Source of the DNA: a virus
Length of the DNA stretch: 63,451 nt
IMG/VR virus record: IMGVR_UViG_3300007960_000021
Location: 1-63,451 of that record
Reading direction: 5' to 3' (one strand)
In this document: positions 1 through 7,852 of the stretch, in pieces
Layout of the letters: every line of letters begins with the position of its first letter
Numbering within the stretch: position 1 is the stretch's first letter
Translations under genes and position numbers: made by a program
Notes under the pieces: generated by a model
Told to the model about the DNA's origin: nothing
Seen by the model: the letters and a program-made list of their open reading frames with translations, nothing else
Databases searched by the model: none

Positions 1-1
1 C

Positions 2-1645
2 ACGACGTCGGCTGGCTGGCGGCTGAGCACGTCTGTCGGTGGTCGTGGAACTGGCGAGCACCCTGACTTCATTGTCGTTGACGATCCGCACACTGCTGAC
101 GGCGCAAAGAGCGACACATCCCGTACGCACGTCTCTGCTTGGCACGACACGACGCTGTCAACACGCCGAGGCCGAAACCCAAGCTACGTCACTGTCATGC
201 AGCGGCTGCACGAAGATGATCTGTCTGGGCATCTGCTGCGGAAGAAGTCGTATGTCCATATCTGCCTGCCGATGGAGTACGAGCGCGATCATCCGACGAA
301 GATGAAGACGACTCCGCTTGGGTTCAATGATCCGCGAACCGAGGAGGGCGAACTGCTCTGGCCTGACTACTACCCGGCCGATGGGAGCGAGAGGTCGGTG
401 AGGTCACTGAAGTCTGACCTTGGCACGCCCTATGACATTGCCGGGCAACTGCAGCAGCGACCGTCCCCCGCGTCGGGTGACATATTTCAGGTTGAATGGT
501 TCCCTCGACTGCGGTCGCGTCCGTGCGGAGTCAGGTCGTCTGTCAGGTTCTGGGACATTGCCGCTACTGAGGGCGGCGGCGACGCTACGGCCGGTGGCAA
601 GCTGTCGCTGCTGTTCGATGGCAGGGTGATGATTGAGCACATTCATGCTGGCCACTGGGGCGTCGCAAGGCGAGACGCAAACATCAAGTCGGTGGCTGAG
701 CGAGACGGCAAGGGGACGCGAGTTGGCGTTGAGGAAGAAGGCGGTGGCTCTGGCAAGACGTTTGTCTATGGCATCAAGAAGATGCTGCCTGGATACTCAG
801 TGAAAGGCTACAAGCCACGCAAGTCAAAAGAGGTTCGCGCTGGCGCGTTTGCGACACAAGCCTCGATTGGCAACATTGTGATCCTTGGCGAGTCTGACGA
901 CGACGACGAATGGATCAAGGCACTGCTTGAGCAACTGGAGATGTTTCCGCACGGATCGCACGACGATTACGTTGACGCCATTGTCGGTGCGTACGAGATG
1001 CTGCTTGAGTGCGTTGGAGCACTTGTCAATCCGGCCGACATCCTTCGCCACATCACGGTCTCCGACAGGACGCTGCGTATCAATCTTGCTGATGGCAGTG
1101 TCAAGTCGGTTGACCTGTCACTTGCTCGGCCTTCCATGTTTGTGTATCCAGTCAGCGTTTCCGAGGGATCTGACGAGTTCGCTGGCGGATTCCCTTGCTC
1201 TGTGATTCAAGTATGGGTTGGCGGCCCGAACTTGCTGTCACTTGTTAGCGCTTGGAAGGAGCCGGGGACGTATGACGAGGTGCTGGCTGCGGCGCGAGAC
1301 ATGGCGACAAAGACGAAATGCAAGTCGATCAGGGTCATTGATTGCCCTGCTGCCGCCAAGATGTCGAAGGAACTCGGAAACGCGGGGGTAGTCCCGCCTC
1401 CGACTGACGCTGTATCTGGCTCGCTGATGCTGCAGACTATGGCAAGGGACAAGTCGCTGTCCATGCCTGACGAGCAATCGCAGTGGCGAGACGCATGGCT
1501 GGCTGACATTGCAAGCTACTCTGGCGGCAAGGGCGTTCCCGCGCACTATGTTGCATCTGCGGTGGCTGCTGGTCTAATGTCGGTCAAGGGGCAGACTTGG
1601 AGTCGTCTCATTACTGAGACGCCGATGGCGAGGAGGACTGTATGA
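2..1645 (+). CDS. terL: Terminase large subunit (5' truncated)
   Basis: This is the packaging motor ATPase and nuclease that pumps DNA into the prohead. The start is beyond the left edge; the frame is open from base 2, and 547 residues are visible. The Walker B-like strand FIVVDDPH lies near residue 21. An RNase H-like nuclease follows, with acidic residues in RFWDIAA (near residue 184), in VGVEEEG, and in HDDYVDAIVGAY. About 210 residues follow the nuclease. They look like a second, degenerate copy of the nuclease fold ending in AHYVASAVAAGL, lacking the key acids. One copy of the dispersed 16-bp palindrome sits in the last codons (1605-1620). The stop overlaps the next start (ATGA). The N-terminal Walker A is not visible because of the truncation. 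Confidence 0.92.
   Translation, partial: TTSAGWRLSTSVGGRGTGEHPDFIVVDDPHTADGAKSDTSRTHVSAWHDTTLSTRRGRNPSYVTVMQRLHEDDLSGHLLRKKSYVHICLPMEYERDHPTKMKTTPLGFNDPRTEEGELLWPDYYPADGSERSVRSLKSDLGTPYDIAGQLQQRPSPASGDIFQVEWFPRLRSRPCGVRSSVRFWDIAATEGGGDATAGGKLSLLFDGRVMIEHIHAGHWGVARRDANIKSVAERDGKGTRVGVEEEGGGSGKTFVYGIKKMLPGYSVKGYKPRKSKEVRAGAFATQASIGNIVILGESDDDDEWIKALLEQLEMFPHGSHDDYVDAIVGAYEMLLECVGALVNPADILRHITVSDRTLRINLADGSVKSVDLSLARPSMFVYPVSVSEGSDEFAGGFPCSVIQVWVGGPNLLSLVSAWKEPGTYDEVLAAARDMATKTKCKSIRVIDCPAAAKMSKELGNAGVVPPPTDAVSGSLMLQTMARDKSLSMPDEQSQWRDAWLADIASYSGGKGVPAHYVASAVAAGLMSVKGQTWSRLITETPMARRTV
1605..1620. repeat. Dispersed palindrome copy 1 (exact, forward)
   Basis: The sequence is GTCTCATTACTGAGAC, six-base arms around TTAC, inside the 3' end of terL, where it is read as R-L-I-T-E-T. 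Confidence 0.85.
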
Positions 1646-1827
1646 GCGGAGACCGTCTGGTGAACCCACCAGAAGTTGCGAAGCGGCTTGACGTCTGTCC
1701 TAACACTGTACGCGCTTGGTGCAGGGCCGGACTGATAGCCCACGTTGTGATGCCGAGCGGGAGGATAAAAGTCCCCATTGAAGAGATCGAGCGTTTGTGT
1801 AAGACGATGGTCAAGGCGGGCAGTTGA
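1642..1827 (+). CDS. MerR/excisionase-type helix-turn-helix protein
   Basis: A 61-residue protein that is almost entirely one winged HTH domain. It opens with a pattern typical of HTH_17/excisionase proteins: PPEVAKRLDV, a turn, then NTVRAWCRAGLI, and a basic wing (SGRIKVP) followed by a helix EEIERL. Such proteins bind DNA as recombination directionality factors or transcription regulators. It overlaps the terL stop by four bases, so the two are translationally coupled. No integrase is visible, so a regulatory role is as likely as an excision role. It is a possible binder of the dispersed 16-bp palindrome, but nothing in the sequence shows this. Confidence 0.75.
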   Translation: MSGDRLVNPPEVAKRLDVCPNTVRAWCRAGLIAHVVMPSGRIKVPIEEIERLCKTMVKAGS

Positions 1828-1836
1828 GGAATTGAA

Positions 1837-1959
1837 ATGCGACTCGTAAGAATACGGCAGATCAGGGCCGAGAAGGCAATTGCAAATGCCGTCTTGGCGA
1901 TTGGCATTGTGCTGGCGATTGCCTGCGTGGTTGCGGCAGCGGTATCCAGAATGGCATAG
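1837..1959 (+). CDS. Small single-pass membrane protein
   Basis: A 40-residue reading frame beginning MRLVRIRQIRAEKAIANA. A basic amphipathic N-terminus is followed by a hydrophobic stretch of about 18 residues (residues 18-36, Leu/Ile/Ala/Val), then SRMA. A Shine-Dalgarno-like GAGGA lies 9 bases before the ATG. The charge pattern predicts the N-terminus inside. Its function is unknown; small holin-like or pinholin-like proteins have this form, but no lysis genes are recognised next to it. Confidence 0.55.
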   Translation: MRLVRIRQIRAEKAIANAVLAIGIVLAIACVVAAAVSRMA

Positions 1960-1969
1960 GAGCGATGGC

Positions 1970-2197
1970 ATGGCGACCTACATGGCGAAACCGGGCGTAA
2001 CGTCCATTCATTTTTCGCCGGTGAAGACGAGTGACGTTGTGGATTTCATTGAGTTCATGGACAGGCAGCTTGCTCCTGACGGGTATGCCTGGTGGACAGT
2101 TGCCTGGACGCCCGTCGCATACGAAGGCGGGCAGTCCGCGTTTATCGTGATCGAACGAAGCGGTAGTAACGCAGCTCTTGCTGCAGATAGGAATTGA
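1970..2197 (+). CDS. Hypothetical protein, 75 residues
   Basis: An upstream in-frame ATG exists, but the start at 1970 has AGGAG seven bases before it and leaves the previous small gene intact. The product (MATYMAKPGVTSIHF) has alternating hydrophobic and polar stretches suggesting a small alpha/beta fold, with a Trp-rich centre YAWWTVAWTP. I do not recognise the family. The stop is two bases before the next start. Confidence 0.6.
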   Translation: MATYMAKPGVTSIHFSPVKTSDVVDFIEFMDRQLAPDGYAWWTVAWTPVAYEGGQSAFIVIERSGSNAALAADRN

Positions 2198-2198
2198 A

Positions 2199-2549
2199 AT
2201 GCCAGACTTAGCAGGTGCCATAGTTGGGCATCTTGCAGGTGACTACCTGCTGCAGAACGACTTTCTTGCAATCGGAAAGAAGAACAGCAGCTTGATATGC
2301 GCGCTGCATTGTGCAATCTGGACGGCCGCCGTTGCCGCGCTTGGCGGGATGCCGTTGTGGACATGGCCAGTATTGTTCGTTACGCATTTTGTTCAGGATA
2401 GATGGCTGCTGATTCCGGCATGGATGAAGGCCATTGGGCAGGCTGGCTTTCGGGACGGGCCGTGCTCGCCGTGGGCTGCGATTGTAGTTGACAATGTCTG
2501 GCACATCCTGGCCATTTACGCGATGATCGCCATTGCAGGGAGACTTTAA
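2199..2549 (+). CDS. DUF3307-like membrane protein
   Basis: A 116-residue polytopic membrane protein. It shows the features of the DUF3307 family: a conserved GHLAGDYLLQNDF near the N-terminus, HCAIWTAA, FVTHFVQDRW and a late DNVWHIL, spread over about three or four membrane segments. The family occurs in phages and bacteria and its function is not known. The chosen start has AGGA about nine bases upstream; the earlier in-frame ATG at 2178 lies inside the previous gene. Its stop overlaps the next start (TAATG). Confidence 0.7.
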   Translation: MPDLAGAIVGHLAGDYLLQNDFLAIGKKNSSLICALHCAIWTAAVAALGGMPLWTWPVLFVTHFVQDRWLLIPAWMKAIGQAGFRDGPCSPWAAIVVDNVWHILAIYAMIAIAGRL

Positions 2550-4177
2550 TGACGATTGACTTTGCCGACTTCTTTGGTAAGGCGGGCAAGGCGTTCCACG
2601 CGCTTGACACGCTGAACACTGCGATGGGAACGACCATTGAAGATGAGGTCGAAGACTTCGTTCAGCAATTCGGGTCTGACACGATCCAAGAGATCAACAC
2701 GTTCAGCGGAGTCGCTGACGCGCTGGAGTCACTGCAGAGCGCTGGCACTGCCATGGCCTCTGAGGTTTCCGGTGCCCTGCAGAACCTGCTTGTCTATGTC
2801 GTTGAGCAGGACAATCCACAGTCGTCGCAGGACATTGAGGTTGCACTGATTGAGCTTGTACGACAGATGGAGATATCCCCGACGACTGTCTCGGCCTCTG
2901 CTGTTGGAGCAACGGTGTCCTATGACTCATCGAATGTGGGTGACGGCGTCATTGTCGTGTCCGTCAAGCGGCCGGACGGTCGGACAAACGAGCTTCTGCT
3001 TGCTGAGGACATCGTGTTTACGTGCGGTTCCGAGGGAGCTGAAGCGGGCGGCGAATCGTTCACCGCTGCCGGAGAAGAGTACGTGTCTCCGCTTGCGCAT
3101 GATTGGCCAAAGGGATCGGGTGCAAGCTTCTCTGCTGCGAGCACGACGGCGACAACTGGCAATGTGCTCTCGAATGGCACGTTTGAGGACGCGGACACAC
3201 TTGAGGCGGACTTGCCGGATGGATGGGTAGCTTCGGTAGCCACGTTCGGCACGACGCTGAAGCTGACTGACATTGAAGTGCAAACGGTCATTATCAGCGG
3301 ATCGCCCACTGGTGGTTGGTACTCGCTGACGTTCACGAACAGCGATGGGGACGCGCAGACGACGGCGCCTATTTCATGGGACGCTGGCGAGTCTGACGTC
3401 CAGTCTGCATTGAGACTGCTGACTGGCCTCAGTGCCATTACGGTCACGACGACGGGCACGTCTCCAAACTACACGCACACAATTGAGTTTGTGGGCGTCA
3501 AGAACCCTGGCCAACTGACGAGCACTGACGCAATGACTGGCGGTTCACCGGCCATTGCCCATGCGACAACGACTGCTGCCAGTGCCCACACCGCTCGCGG
3601 CGCGCGGGCCGTTGAGTTTGACGGCAACGGCTCTGAGCTTACTGCCATCCAGCAGCGAGTTGCACTGACGCCAAGAACCCAGTACGCATTCGCAATGTTC
3701 CTGAAACTTGACGTCGTGCCTGCCGCTGGCGTCATCACGGTCGATCTCGTAGATGGCATTGGCGGCACTGTCATTGCTGACGACGAAGCGACAAATAACA
3801 CGTTCACGATTGATTGCACTGCGGCATCTGGGAGCCTGGAGATTTACAGCGGAGTCTTTCGGACGCCCACGGAACTGCCTGCGGTCGTGTATCTGCGAAT
3901 CAGGCTGACCACTGCGATCACTGCTGGAAGCTCCGCGTTCATCGACGAAGCGCAATTGAAGCAGATGGACGAGGCGTACGACGGCGGGCCTTACATTGCG
4001 GTGTTCAGTGGCCTGACTGCTTGGGGGCAGGGCGACAGGGCAACGGTCGCCACGACCAATGATCGCGCTGGCTCGCTGCATGAATGGATGGACCGAGCGT
4101 ACGACTTGAAGGGCAAGGGGCTGCTCTTGCCAAGCACCGGGGGAGCACCTACAATCGCTGACAGTGTAATCGGTTAG
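2549..4177 (+). CDS. Probable virion structural protein, 542 residues
   Basis: A Ser/Thr/Gly/Ala-rich protein with two parts. Residues 1-110 are mainly helical (DFFGKAGKAFHALDTL). The rest is beta-rich with repeated T/S strands, including one region with a GGWYSLTF strand and a later one resembling a carbohydrate-binding jelly roll (NVLSNGTFEDADT, then GARAVEFDGNGSEL and FIDEAQLKQ). Phage neck, tail or head-fibre proteins often have this composition. It is not clearly matched to a family. A Shine-Dalgarno AGGGAGA precedes the start. The position between terL and nuclease genes is unusual for a structural gene. Confidence 0.65.
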   Translation: MTIDFADFFGKAGKAFHALDTLNTAMGTTIEDEVEDFVQQFGSDTIQEINTFSGVADALESLQSAGTAMASEVSGALQNLLVYVVEQDNPQSSQDIEVALIELVRQMEISPTTVSASAVGATVSYDSSNVGDGVIVVSVKRPDGRTNELLLAEDIVFTCGSEGAEAGGESFTAAGEEYVSPLAHDWPKGSGASFSAASTTATTGNVLSNGTFEDADTLEADLPDGWVASVATFGTTLKLTDIEVQTVIISGSPTGGWYSLTFTNSDGDAQTTAPISWDAGESDVQSALRLLTGLSAITVTTTGTSPNYTHTIEFVGVKNPGQLTSTDAMTGGSPAIAHATTTAASAHTARGARAVEFDGNGSELTAIQQRVALTPRTQYAFAMFLKLDVVPAAGVITVDLVDGIGGTVIADDEATNNTFTIDCTAASGSLEIYSGVFRTPTELPAVVYLRIRLTTAITAGSSAFIDEAQLKQMDEAYDGGPYIAVFSGLTAWGQGDRATVATTNDRAGSLHEWMDRAYDLKGKGLLLPSTGGAPTIADSVIG

Positions 4178-4205
4178 CGGTACATTGTAATCGAGGGCGA
4201 TTGGC

Positions 4206-4547
4206 ATGGGGCTGAAAGACGTTGTTGCCATGCAATTCAAGATGCGGAAGGACTTGGGCGACGTAGCGTTTGTCTGTTATCCGCCAGGCATTGGAGCGAG
4301 CGAAAAGGCGGCCCTCAATGAGGCATGCCAGACGCTTGCGGAGGCGACTGGATGCCCTGTCTTCTGCTGTCAGAGCGAAGTGCGATCAGTCGTCGCTGGC
4401 GGCGTCAGATATGACGATACTTCGGACGAGCCGTTCTACTTCGACATCAACGGCATCAGGTTTGGGTACGATTCGCTTGAAGTTGCGAGGCGCGACCAGA
4501 AGTTGGCCGACATGGTCGTGCGGGCGGTGATTGGCAATGGAAAATAA
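4206..4547 (+). CDS. Hypothetical protein, 113 residues
   Basis: An alpha/beta protein beginning MGLKDVVAMQFKMRKDLGD. It has strands (VAFVCYPPG), a helix rich in Ala/Glu (ASEKAALNEACQTLAEATG), and a Cys pair in VFCCQSE. I do not recognise it. It overlaps the following RecU gene by 11 bases, which suggests coupled translation. Confidence 0.6.
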   Translation: MGLKDVVAMQFKMRKDLGDVAFVCYPPGIGASEKAALNEACQTLAEATGCPVFCCQSEVRSVVAGGVRYDDTSDEPFYFDINGIRFGYDSLEVARRDQKLADMVVRAVIGNGK

Positions 4548-5112
4548 GGGTATTGACCGACTATCGGGCGGAGACTTCGAGAAGATCACTGCCGAGGCGC
4601 TTGCCATTGAGTCTGACTGCGGCAGCATTGACTGGGCCAGATACGGCGTGAAGATGTCGTTTCAGCAGGGCAAGTATCGCCCCATTCATTCGATGCCTGA
4701 CTTTGAAGGCGTCATTGCTCCTGGCGGACGCCAGTTTGTCTTTGACTGCAAGGTGTCGTCTGGCCCGTCTCTGAAGATGGACAAGGTGAAGTCGCACCAG
4801 ATGTCATTCATGCTTGGGAGAGAGGCTCGCGGTGCCATCTGCTTCCTGTTCGTCCATTTCAATGCCCGCGAATTGAAGACGAAGTCGGAGCCGCCAGAGA
4901 CGTACGCGATCCCTGTCGCGACGACTCTTGACCTGTGGTACGCATGGGCGCGAGGGGAATTTGACAGCATCAGCAGGTCTGCGGCTGAGGAACATGGCAT
5001 TGCCGTTCCGTGGGTCAAGGCGGAAGGGAAGAGGAAGTATCGCCCGAACATGCTTGAGGCGATCAATGGCTGCCGAGATGTCCTCGACGGTCGTTCAGGG
5101 TACGTTCTTTAG
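4537..5112 (+). CDS. recU: RecU-like Holliday junction resolvase
   Basis: A 191-residue nuclease of the RecU/PD-(D/E)XK type that cuts four-way junctions during recombination and before packaging. The catalytic core is visible as MPDFEGVI followed by FVFDCKVSS, where the first Asp, the second Asp and the Lys fit the metal site. The helix SHQMSFMLGREARG and the strand GAICFLFVHF follow as in RecU. An upstream TTG (4531) is possible; the ATG at 4537 is preferred. RecU normally occurs in Firmicutes and their phages, but RecU-like nucleases are spread across phages. Confidence 0.82.
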   Translation: MENKGIDRLSGGDFEKITAEALAIESDCGSIDWARYGVKMSFQQGKYRPIHSMPDFEGVIAPGGRQFVFDCKVSSGPSLKMDKVKSHQMSFMLGREARGAICFLFVHFNARELKTKSEPPETYAIPVATTLDLWYAWARGEFDSISRSAAEEHGIAVPWVKAEGKRKYRPNMLEAINGCRDVLDGRSGYVL

Positions 5113-5121
5113 GAGATGGCG

Positions 5122-5385
5122 ATGATAATTGACGTGTTTGGCTGGATGGGAGTGATGGCGTTAATCGCGGGCATGGTCATTGGCGCCGCCGTGATGGTCG
5201 TTGTCGCTGTGAACGCTGCCTACCGAAACGGAGTCACTGACGGTTACGGATACTTGCGAGAGCCGGGCAATCCGGGCTATCGGAAGGCCGGGCGATATCT
5301 GCTGAAGCACATGTCGCATCGCTGGCCTGAACTCGACTGCGACTGCCCTGGCGAATGCGAAGATTGCAGCGGGGGCAAGCGATGA
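5122..5385 (+). CDS. Small membrane-anchored protein with Cys-rich tail
   Basis: An 87-residue protein. Residues 1-32 form one strongly hydrophobic segment (VFGWMGVMALIAGMVIG). It is followed by a soluble region and a C-terminal acidic Cys cluster (DCDCPGECEDC) that could bind a metal. The start at 5122 has AGGAG six bases upstream, whereas the ATG at 5116 abuts that site. The stop overlaps the next start (TGATGA region). Function unknown. Confidence 0.6.
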   Translation: MIIDVFGWMGVMALIAGMVIGAAVMVVVAVNAAYRNGVTDGYGYLREPGNPGYRKAGRYLLKHMSHRWPELDCDCPGECEDCSGGKR

Positions 5386-5972
5386 TAGTGTGCGATAAGC
5401 CAAGGATCGAGTCGATGCAACTGAGGCTGTTCGACGAGCCCCTGCGTGGTCATGGCCACGTTCGCGTTGTGAGCGGCAACATGGCTGAGACGATGACTGC
5501 CGCGTTCACTGGCGGAACCCGCATCTCCACCGACTCGCGAGCCGACTACTGCCCCGATGTCGTTGCTGAGATCGAAGGGCGAAAGGTCTTCATCGAGTGC
5601 AAGGCTGTGGGTCTCAGTAATGAGACGTTCGTTTACCATGGTCGGCTTGAGAAGGATCGGTTGTTTGCTGCCGAGCACAGTCTGATGTACGCGATCTGGC
5701 GACACAGAGCCGCGACAAAGAAGTGCTCGACCGTCCAGCAGTTGCAAGCTGCGTGGCTGACGAGCCTGGAAGCGGCGTACCTCGTTCCGTTCAAGGACTT
5801 CTTTGACATTGCGATTGGCAGTGGCATTGAGAAGCTGAACTCCGCGTACGGATCGAGCCGGACACAGCCAAAGATGTACGGTTCTGGCTACCGAGTGCGA
5901 CTTGCGAAGCTTGCTGCGTGGAAGGTGCTTGAGTTTGCGAATAATTCCAGAAAACCGCGAACAGCCTATTGA
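5382..5972 (+). CDS. PD-(D/E)XK-like nuclease
   Basis: A 196-residue protein. The centre has CPDVVAEIEGRKVFIECKAVG, which has the layout of a PD-(D/E)XK active site: an acid before a strand, then E-x-K at the end of the next strand. Downstream helices contain many basic residues. The N-terminus (SMQLRLFDEPL) resembles a sliding-clamp-binding peptide (Q-x-x-L-F), although this is tentative. The Q-x-L-x-LF spacing would let it dock on the beta clamp. It is the second nuclease within 1.5 kb, after RecU. A copy of the dispersed palindrome lies in the catalytic region and encodes G-L-S-N-E-T. Confidence 0.65.
   Translation: MIVCDKPRIESMQLRLFDEPLRGHGHVRVVSGNMAETMTAAFTGGTRISTDSRADYCPDVVAEIEGRKVFIECKAVGLSNETFVYHGRLEKDRLFAAEHSLMYAIWRHRAATKKCSTVQQLQAAWLTSLEAAYLVPFKDFFDIAIGSGIEKLNSAYGSSRTQPKMYGSGYRVRLAKLAAWKVLEFANNSRKPRTAY
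5611..5626. repeat. Dispersed palindrome copy 2 (exact, reverse)
   Basis: The sequence is GTCTCAGTAATGAGAC, the reverse complement of the main form, inside the nuclease gene just after its E-C-K motif. Confidence 0.85.
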
Positions 5973-5996
5973 CGGCGTTAGCGAATCTGGTAAACT
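5969..5996 (+). promoter_or_regulatory. Candidate sigma70-type promoter
   Basis: TTGACG and TAAACT are separated by 16 bases. The -35 box overlaps the stop codon of the nuclease gene. Transcription would begin near 6003, 125 bases before a strong terminator and in front of no convincing long gene. Confidence 0.5.
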
Positions 5997-6002
5997 GAAG
6001 GA

Positions 6003-6128
6003 GCGATGGCAACGCGGCGTCGTAATGAGACATTCGGATGCAATGGTTGCCAGCCTTTGCAACCCCGGCCCTCCCTGAGTCACCACGTCAGCCGACTGCC
6101 ATCGCTGACCTGCAGGGAGGGCTTTTTT
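6003..6128 (+). ncRNA. Candidate small RNA between promoter and terminator
   Basis: About 125 bases bounded by a -10/-35 pair and a rho-independent terminator. It contains a hairpin with arms GGTTGC (6045-6050) and GCAACC (6059-6064), then the nested terminator stem. A reading frame starting at 6006 runs through the terminator and out into gene-free sequence, so I do not call it a gene. The stretch also has GTAATGAGAC (6022-6031), which is one and a half arms of the dispersed palindrome. It could act as an antisense regulator or a leader. Confidence 0.4.
6068..6128 (+). terminator. Rho-independent terminator with nested stem
   Basis: Outer arms GCCCTCCCTG (6068-6077) and CAGGGAGGGC (6113-6122) are followed by TTTTTT. 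An inner stem, GTCAGC with GCTGAC, folds in the loop. Confidence 0.8.
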
Positions 6129-6501
6129 CGTTTACTGGCTTGCCGCCTGATGGCAGTTGCATTGCAACGGTGGCCAGACAAGCTGACCGAGAAGTCGGCA
6201 AGATACGGCGTAGAATGGCTTGAGCCGTGCCCTGCGGGGCGAATCAGGCCGCAATGAGGCGAAAGCCTTCTGCTTGACGAGGATATTGCCGTTGAGCGGA
6301 AGGTCCTCTGCGTTCCCCAGGGAGTGGTGACAACGTACGGCCTTGGGTCAAGAGCATTGGCGTGGTGGGGTTGGTAGACCTGAGCGTGCCACGTAAAAGA
6401 AGTGCTCAGGCTGCGGGCATTTAGGCATCCAGCATTCCACCATCCACGGATGGGGTTGCTGCGCGCTGAGGGCGCCGTCTGGCGCTGGAAAGGGGTATCC
6501 A
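6129..6501. other. Gene-free stretch with hairpins
   Basis: About 370 bases without a convincing gene. Short hairpins are present: CCGA-gaag-TCGG near 6185, GCCC-tgc-GGGGC near 6229, and CCTGAGC (6379-6385) with GCTCAGG (6404-6410). No tRNA-like T-arm is visible. It may be the 5' leader of the next gene or a second structured RNA. Confidence 0.35.
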
Positions 6502-6972
6502 ATGACCTACGCTGCTGCTGGAGAGGACGCGATTGAGTATCGCGGATGGGTGCTTGAAAGCACTCCTGGGGTTGGGCTGGTTGTGAGTCGCGGCCATGAG
6601 GTAGGGGTCATGCCAAGCATCTCCCATGCCGTGCGGCAGATTGACCGCGTGATTGAGTTGGAGTCGGCTGAATCTGGTTTCACTGGAAAGGGAGTCAAGA
6701 TGAAGGAAATCGTTCTGATGCTCGCTGGCGCAGAAATCATCGCTGGTCTCATTGAGACTGTCGCTGTTGCCGCTGGCGACAAGGACCCGGAAATCGCCAA
6801 GGGCATGAAGACTGCGGCCCGATCCATACGGGTGAACGTGCGGAGCGCCATTGACGAGGCTCGAACCTACTGGAAGCCCGCCGCCGAGCCCGGCAAACAA
6901 TCACCGAGCCTTGACCAGTTTCAGTCGCCCGGCGAACCGGACGACGATCAGCACGAAGAGCATGGAGACTGA
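6502..6972 (+). CDS. Hypothetical protein, 156 residues
   Basis: AAAGGGG precedes the ATG by nine bases. The product has an N-terminal beta part (YRGWVLESTPGVGLVVSRG), a middle helix that is Ala-rich and hydrophobic (EIVLMLAGAEIIAGLIETVAVAAG), and an acidic, disordered C-terminus (GEPDDDQHEEHGD). The N-terminal part is like small phage DUF proteins that carry a Trp and a GxGL strand. Unrecognised. It is the first gene after a 370-base gap and leads the XRE gene by five bases. Confidence 0.55.
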   Translation: MTYAAAGEDAIEYRGWVLESTPGVGLVVSRGHEVGVMPSISHAVRQIDRVIELESAESGFTGKGVKMKEIVLMLAGAEIIAGLIETVAVAAGDKDPEIAKGMKTAARSIRVNVRSAIDEARTYWKPAAEPGKQSPSLDQFQSPGEPDDDQHEEHGD

Positions 6973-6977
6973 TTGCG

Positions 6978-7244
6978 ATGGGAAGACTTGAAGCCGATGA
7001 CAAGAAGAAGAAGCCGGATAATCCGCTTGCCACCATCGTCGGTGACAACCTGCTGAGATGCAGACGCAAGACCAGGGAGACGATACGAGTCTTGTCGGAA
7101 AGGACTGGCCTGTCTCAGGCGCATCTGTGCGACATGGAAAACGCGAAGAGGAATCCGAGTCTCGCGACGGCTGTGATACTGTCGAAGCATTTCGGCGTCA
7201 GCCTTGACTACTGGACCGTTGACCGCAGGAAGAGAAAGGGGTAA
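6978..7244 (+). CDS. XRE-family DNA-binding regulator
   Basis: An 88-residue protein whose residues 20-80 form a Cro/CI helix-turn-helix: VGDNLLRCRRKTRETIRVLSE, the recognition region GLSQAHLCDMENAKR, and NPSLATAVILSKHFGVSLDY. The N-terminus is a short basic arm (DDKKKKPDN), as in repressors that contact the minor groove. It lacks a dimerisation or protease domain. It is one of two XRE proteins in the window. A site it binds cannot be shown from sequence; the dispersed 16-bp palindrome is a candidate. Confidence 0.85.
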   Translation: MGRLEADDKKKKPDNPLATIVGDNLLRCRRKTRETIRVLSERTGLSQAHLCDMENAKRNPSLATAVILSKHFGVSLDYWTVDRRKRKG

Positions 7245-7249
7245 TTGCC

Positions 7250-7606
7250 GTGTCTGAGCAGAGCCTGATTGACCACTCGAAGGCCATGTGCCGCGAGGTC
7301 GTTGTCTATGACATGGAGCATTACGTTGGCCGAGAGGACGAGTTTGAAGTCCAACTCAAGCTCGACACTGCTGCCATGACGAGGCGGATGGAGAACTCGA
7401 CGGTTGCTGCGGATGCTCTTGCGTGGTTCATTGAGTTTCGCGACGGCAAGCTGCACAGCGCTGTCATGCTCGACTGCACGCCGGAGCACTACAACCGGGT
7501 CATGGCGAAGTACAACGGAACGGTTCCCATTCCGGCGACCCCTGGACTCGGACTTGCCAAAAAGTTTCCGCCTGACGACGTTGACACGCTGATCGCGATG
7601 GCCTGA
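7250..7606 (+). CDS. Hypothetical protein, 118 residues
   Basis: It starts at GTG with AAAGGGG upstream. The protein is alpha/beta with an acidic N-terminus and no recognisable motif. The stop is two bases before the intergenic palindrome. Unrecognised. Confidence 0.55.
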   Translation: MSEQSLIDHSKAMCREVVVYDMEHYVGREDEFEVQLKLDTAAMTRRMENSTVAADALAWFIEFRDGKLHSAVMLDCTPEHYNRVMAKYNGTVPIPATPGLGLAKKFPPDDVDTLIAMA

Positions 7607-7608
7607 AC

Positions 7609-7624
7609 GTCTCATTACTGAGAC
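7609..7624. repeat. Dispersed palindrome copy 3 (exact, forward)
   Basis: GTCTCATTACTGAGAC in the 36-base gap between two small genes, two bases after a stop codon and 18 bases before the next start. Confidence 0.85.
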
Positions 7625-7642
7625 AGAACGGAGCGTCCTGCC

Positions 7643-7852
7643 ATGACTGATGTATTCTGCCCCAAGTGCAAGCTGATCGGAGAAGGCTGCATCTGCAAGG
7701 CCAAGCTGGAGCACGATCCTGACTGCAGGTTCCTGAGAGCGGCAAGCCTGTCTGTTGAAATTGCCTGCGATCATGGATTTCAGGCGTGCCCTGAGTGCGA
7801 CCCTTGCAAGTGCGAGGCATTTAAGGATTCTCCACCAAAAGGGATTCGGTGA
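7643..7852 (+). CDS. Small Cys-rich zinc-ribbon-like protein
   Basis: A 69-residue protein with FCPKC, GCICKAK, DPDC and CPECDPCKC. Several CxxC pairs suggest one or two zinc sites. It follows the palindrome in the gap and overlaps the next gene (TGATG). Small zinc-binding phage proteins usually act as regulators or nuclease partners. No specific function can be given. Confidence 0.6.
   Translation: MTDVFCPKCKLIGEGCICKAKLEHDPDCRFLRAASLSVEIACDHGFQACPECDPCKCEAFKDSPPKGIR

Noticed and set aside
6006-6257. An 83-codon frame after the nuclease gene
   Set aside because: It runs through a strong terminator stem and T-run and encodes an unlikely Arg/Pro/Leu mix.
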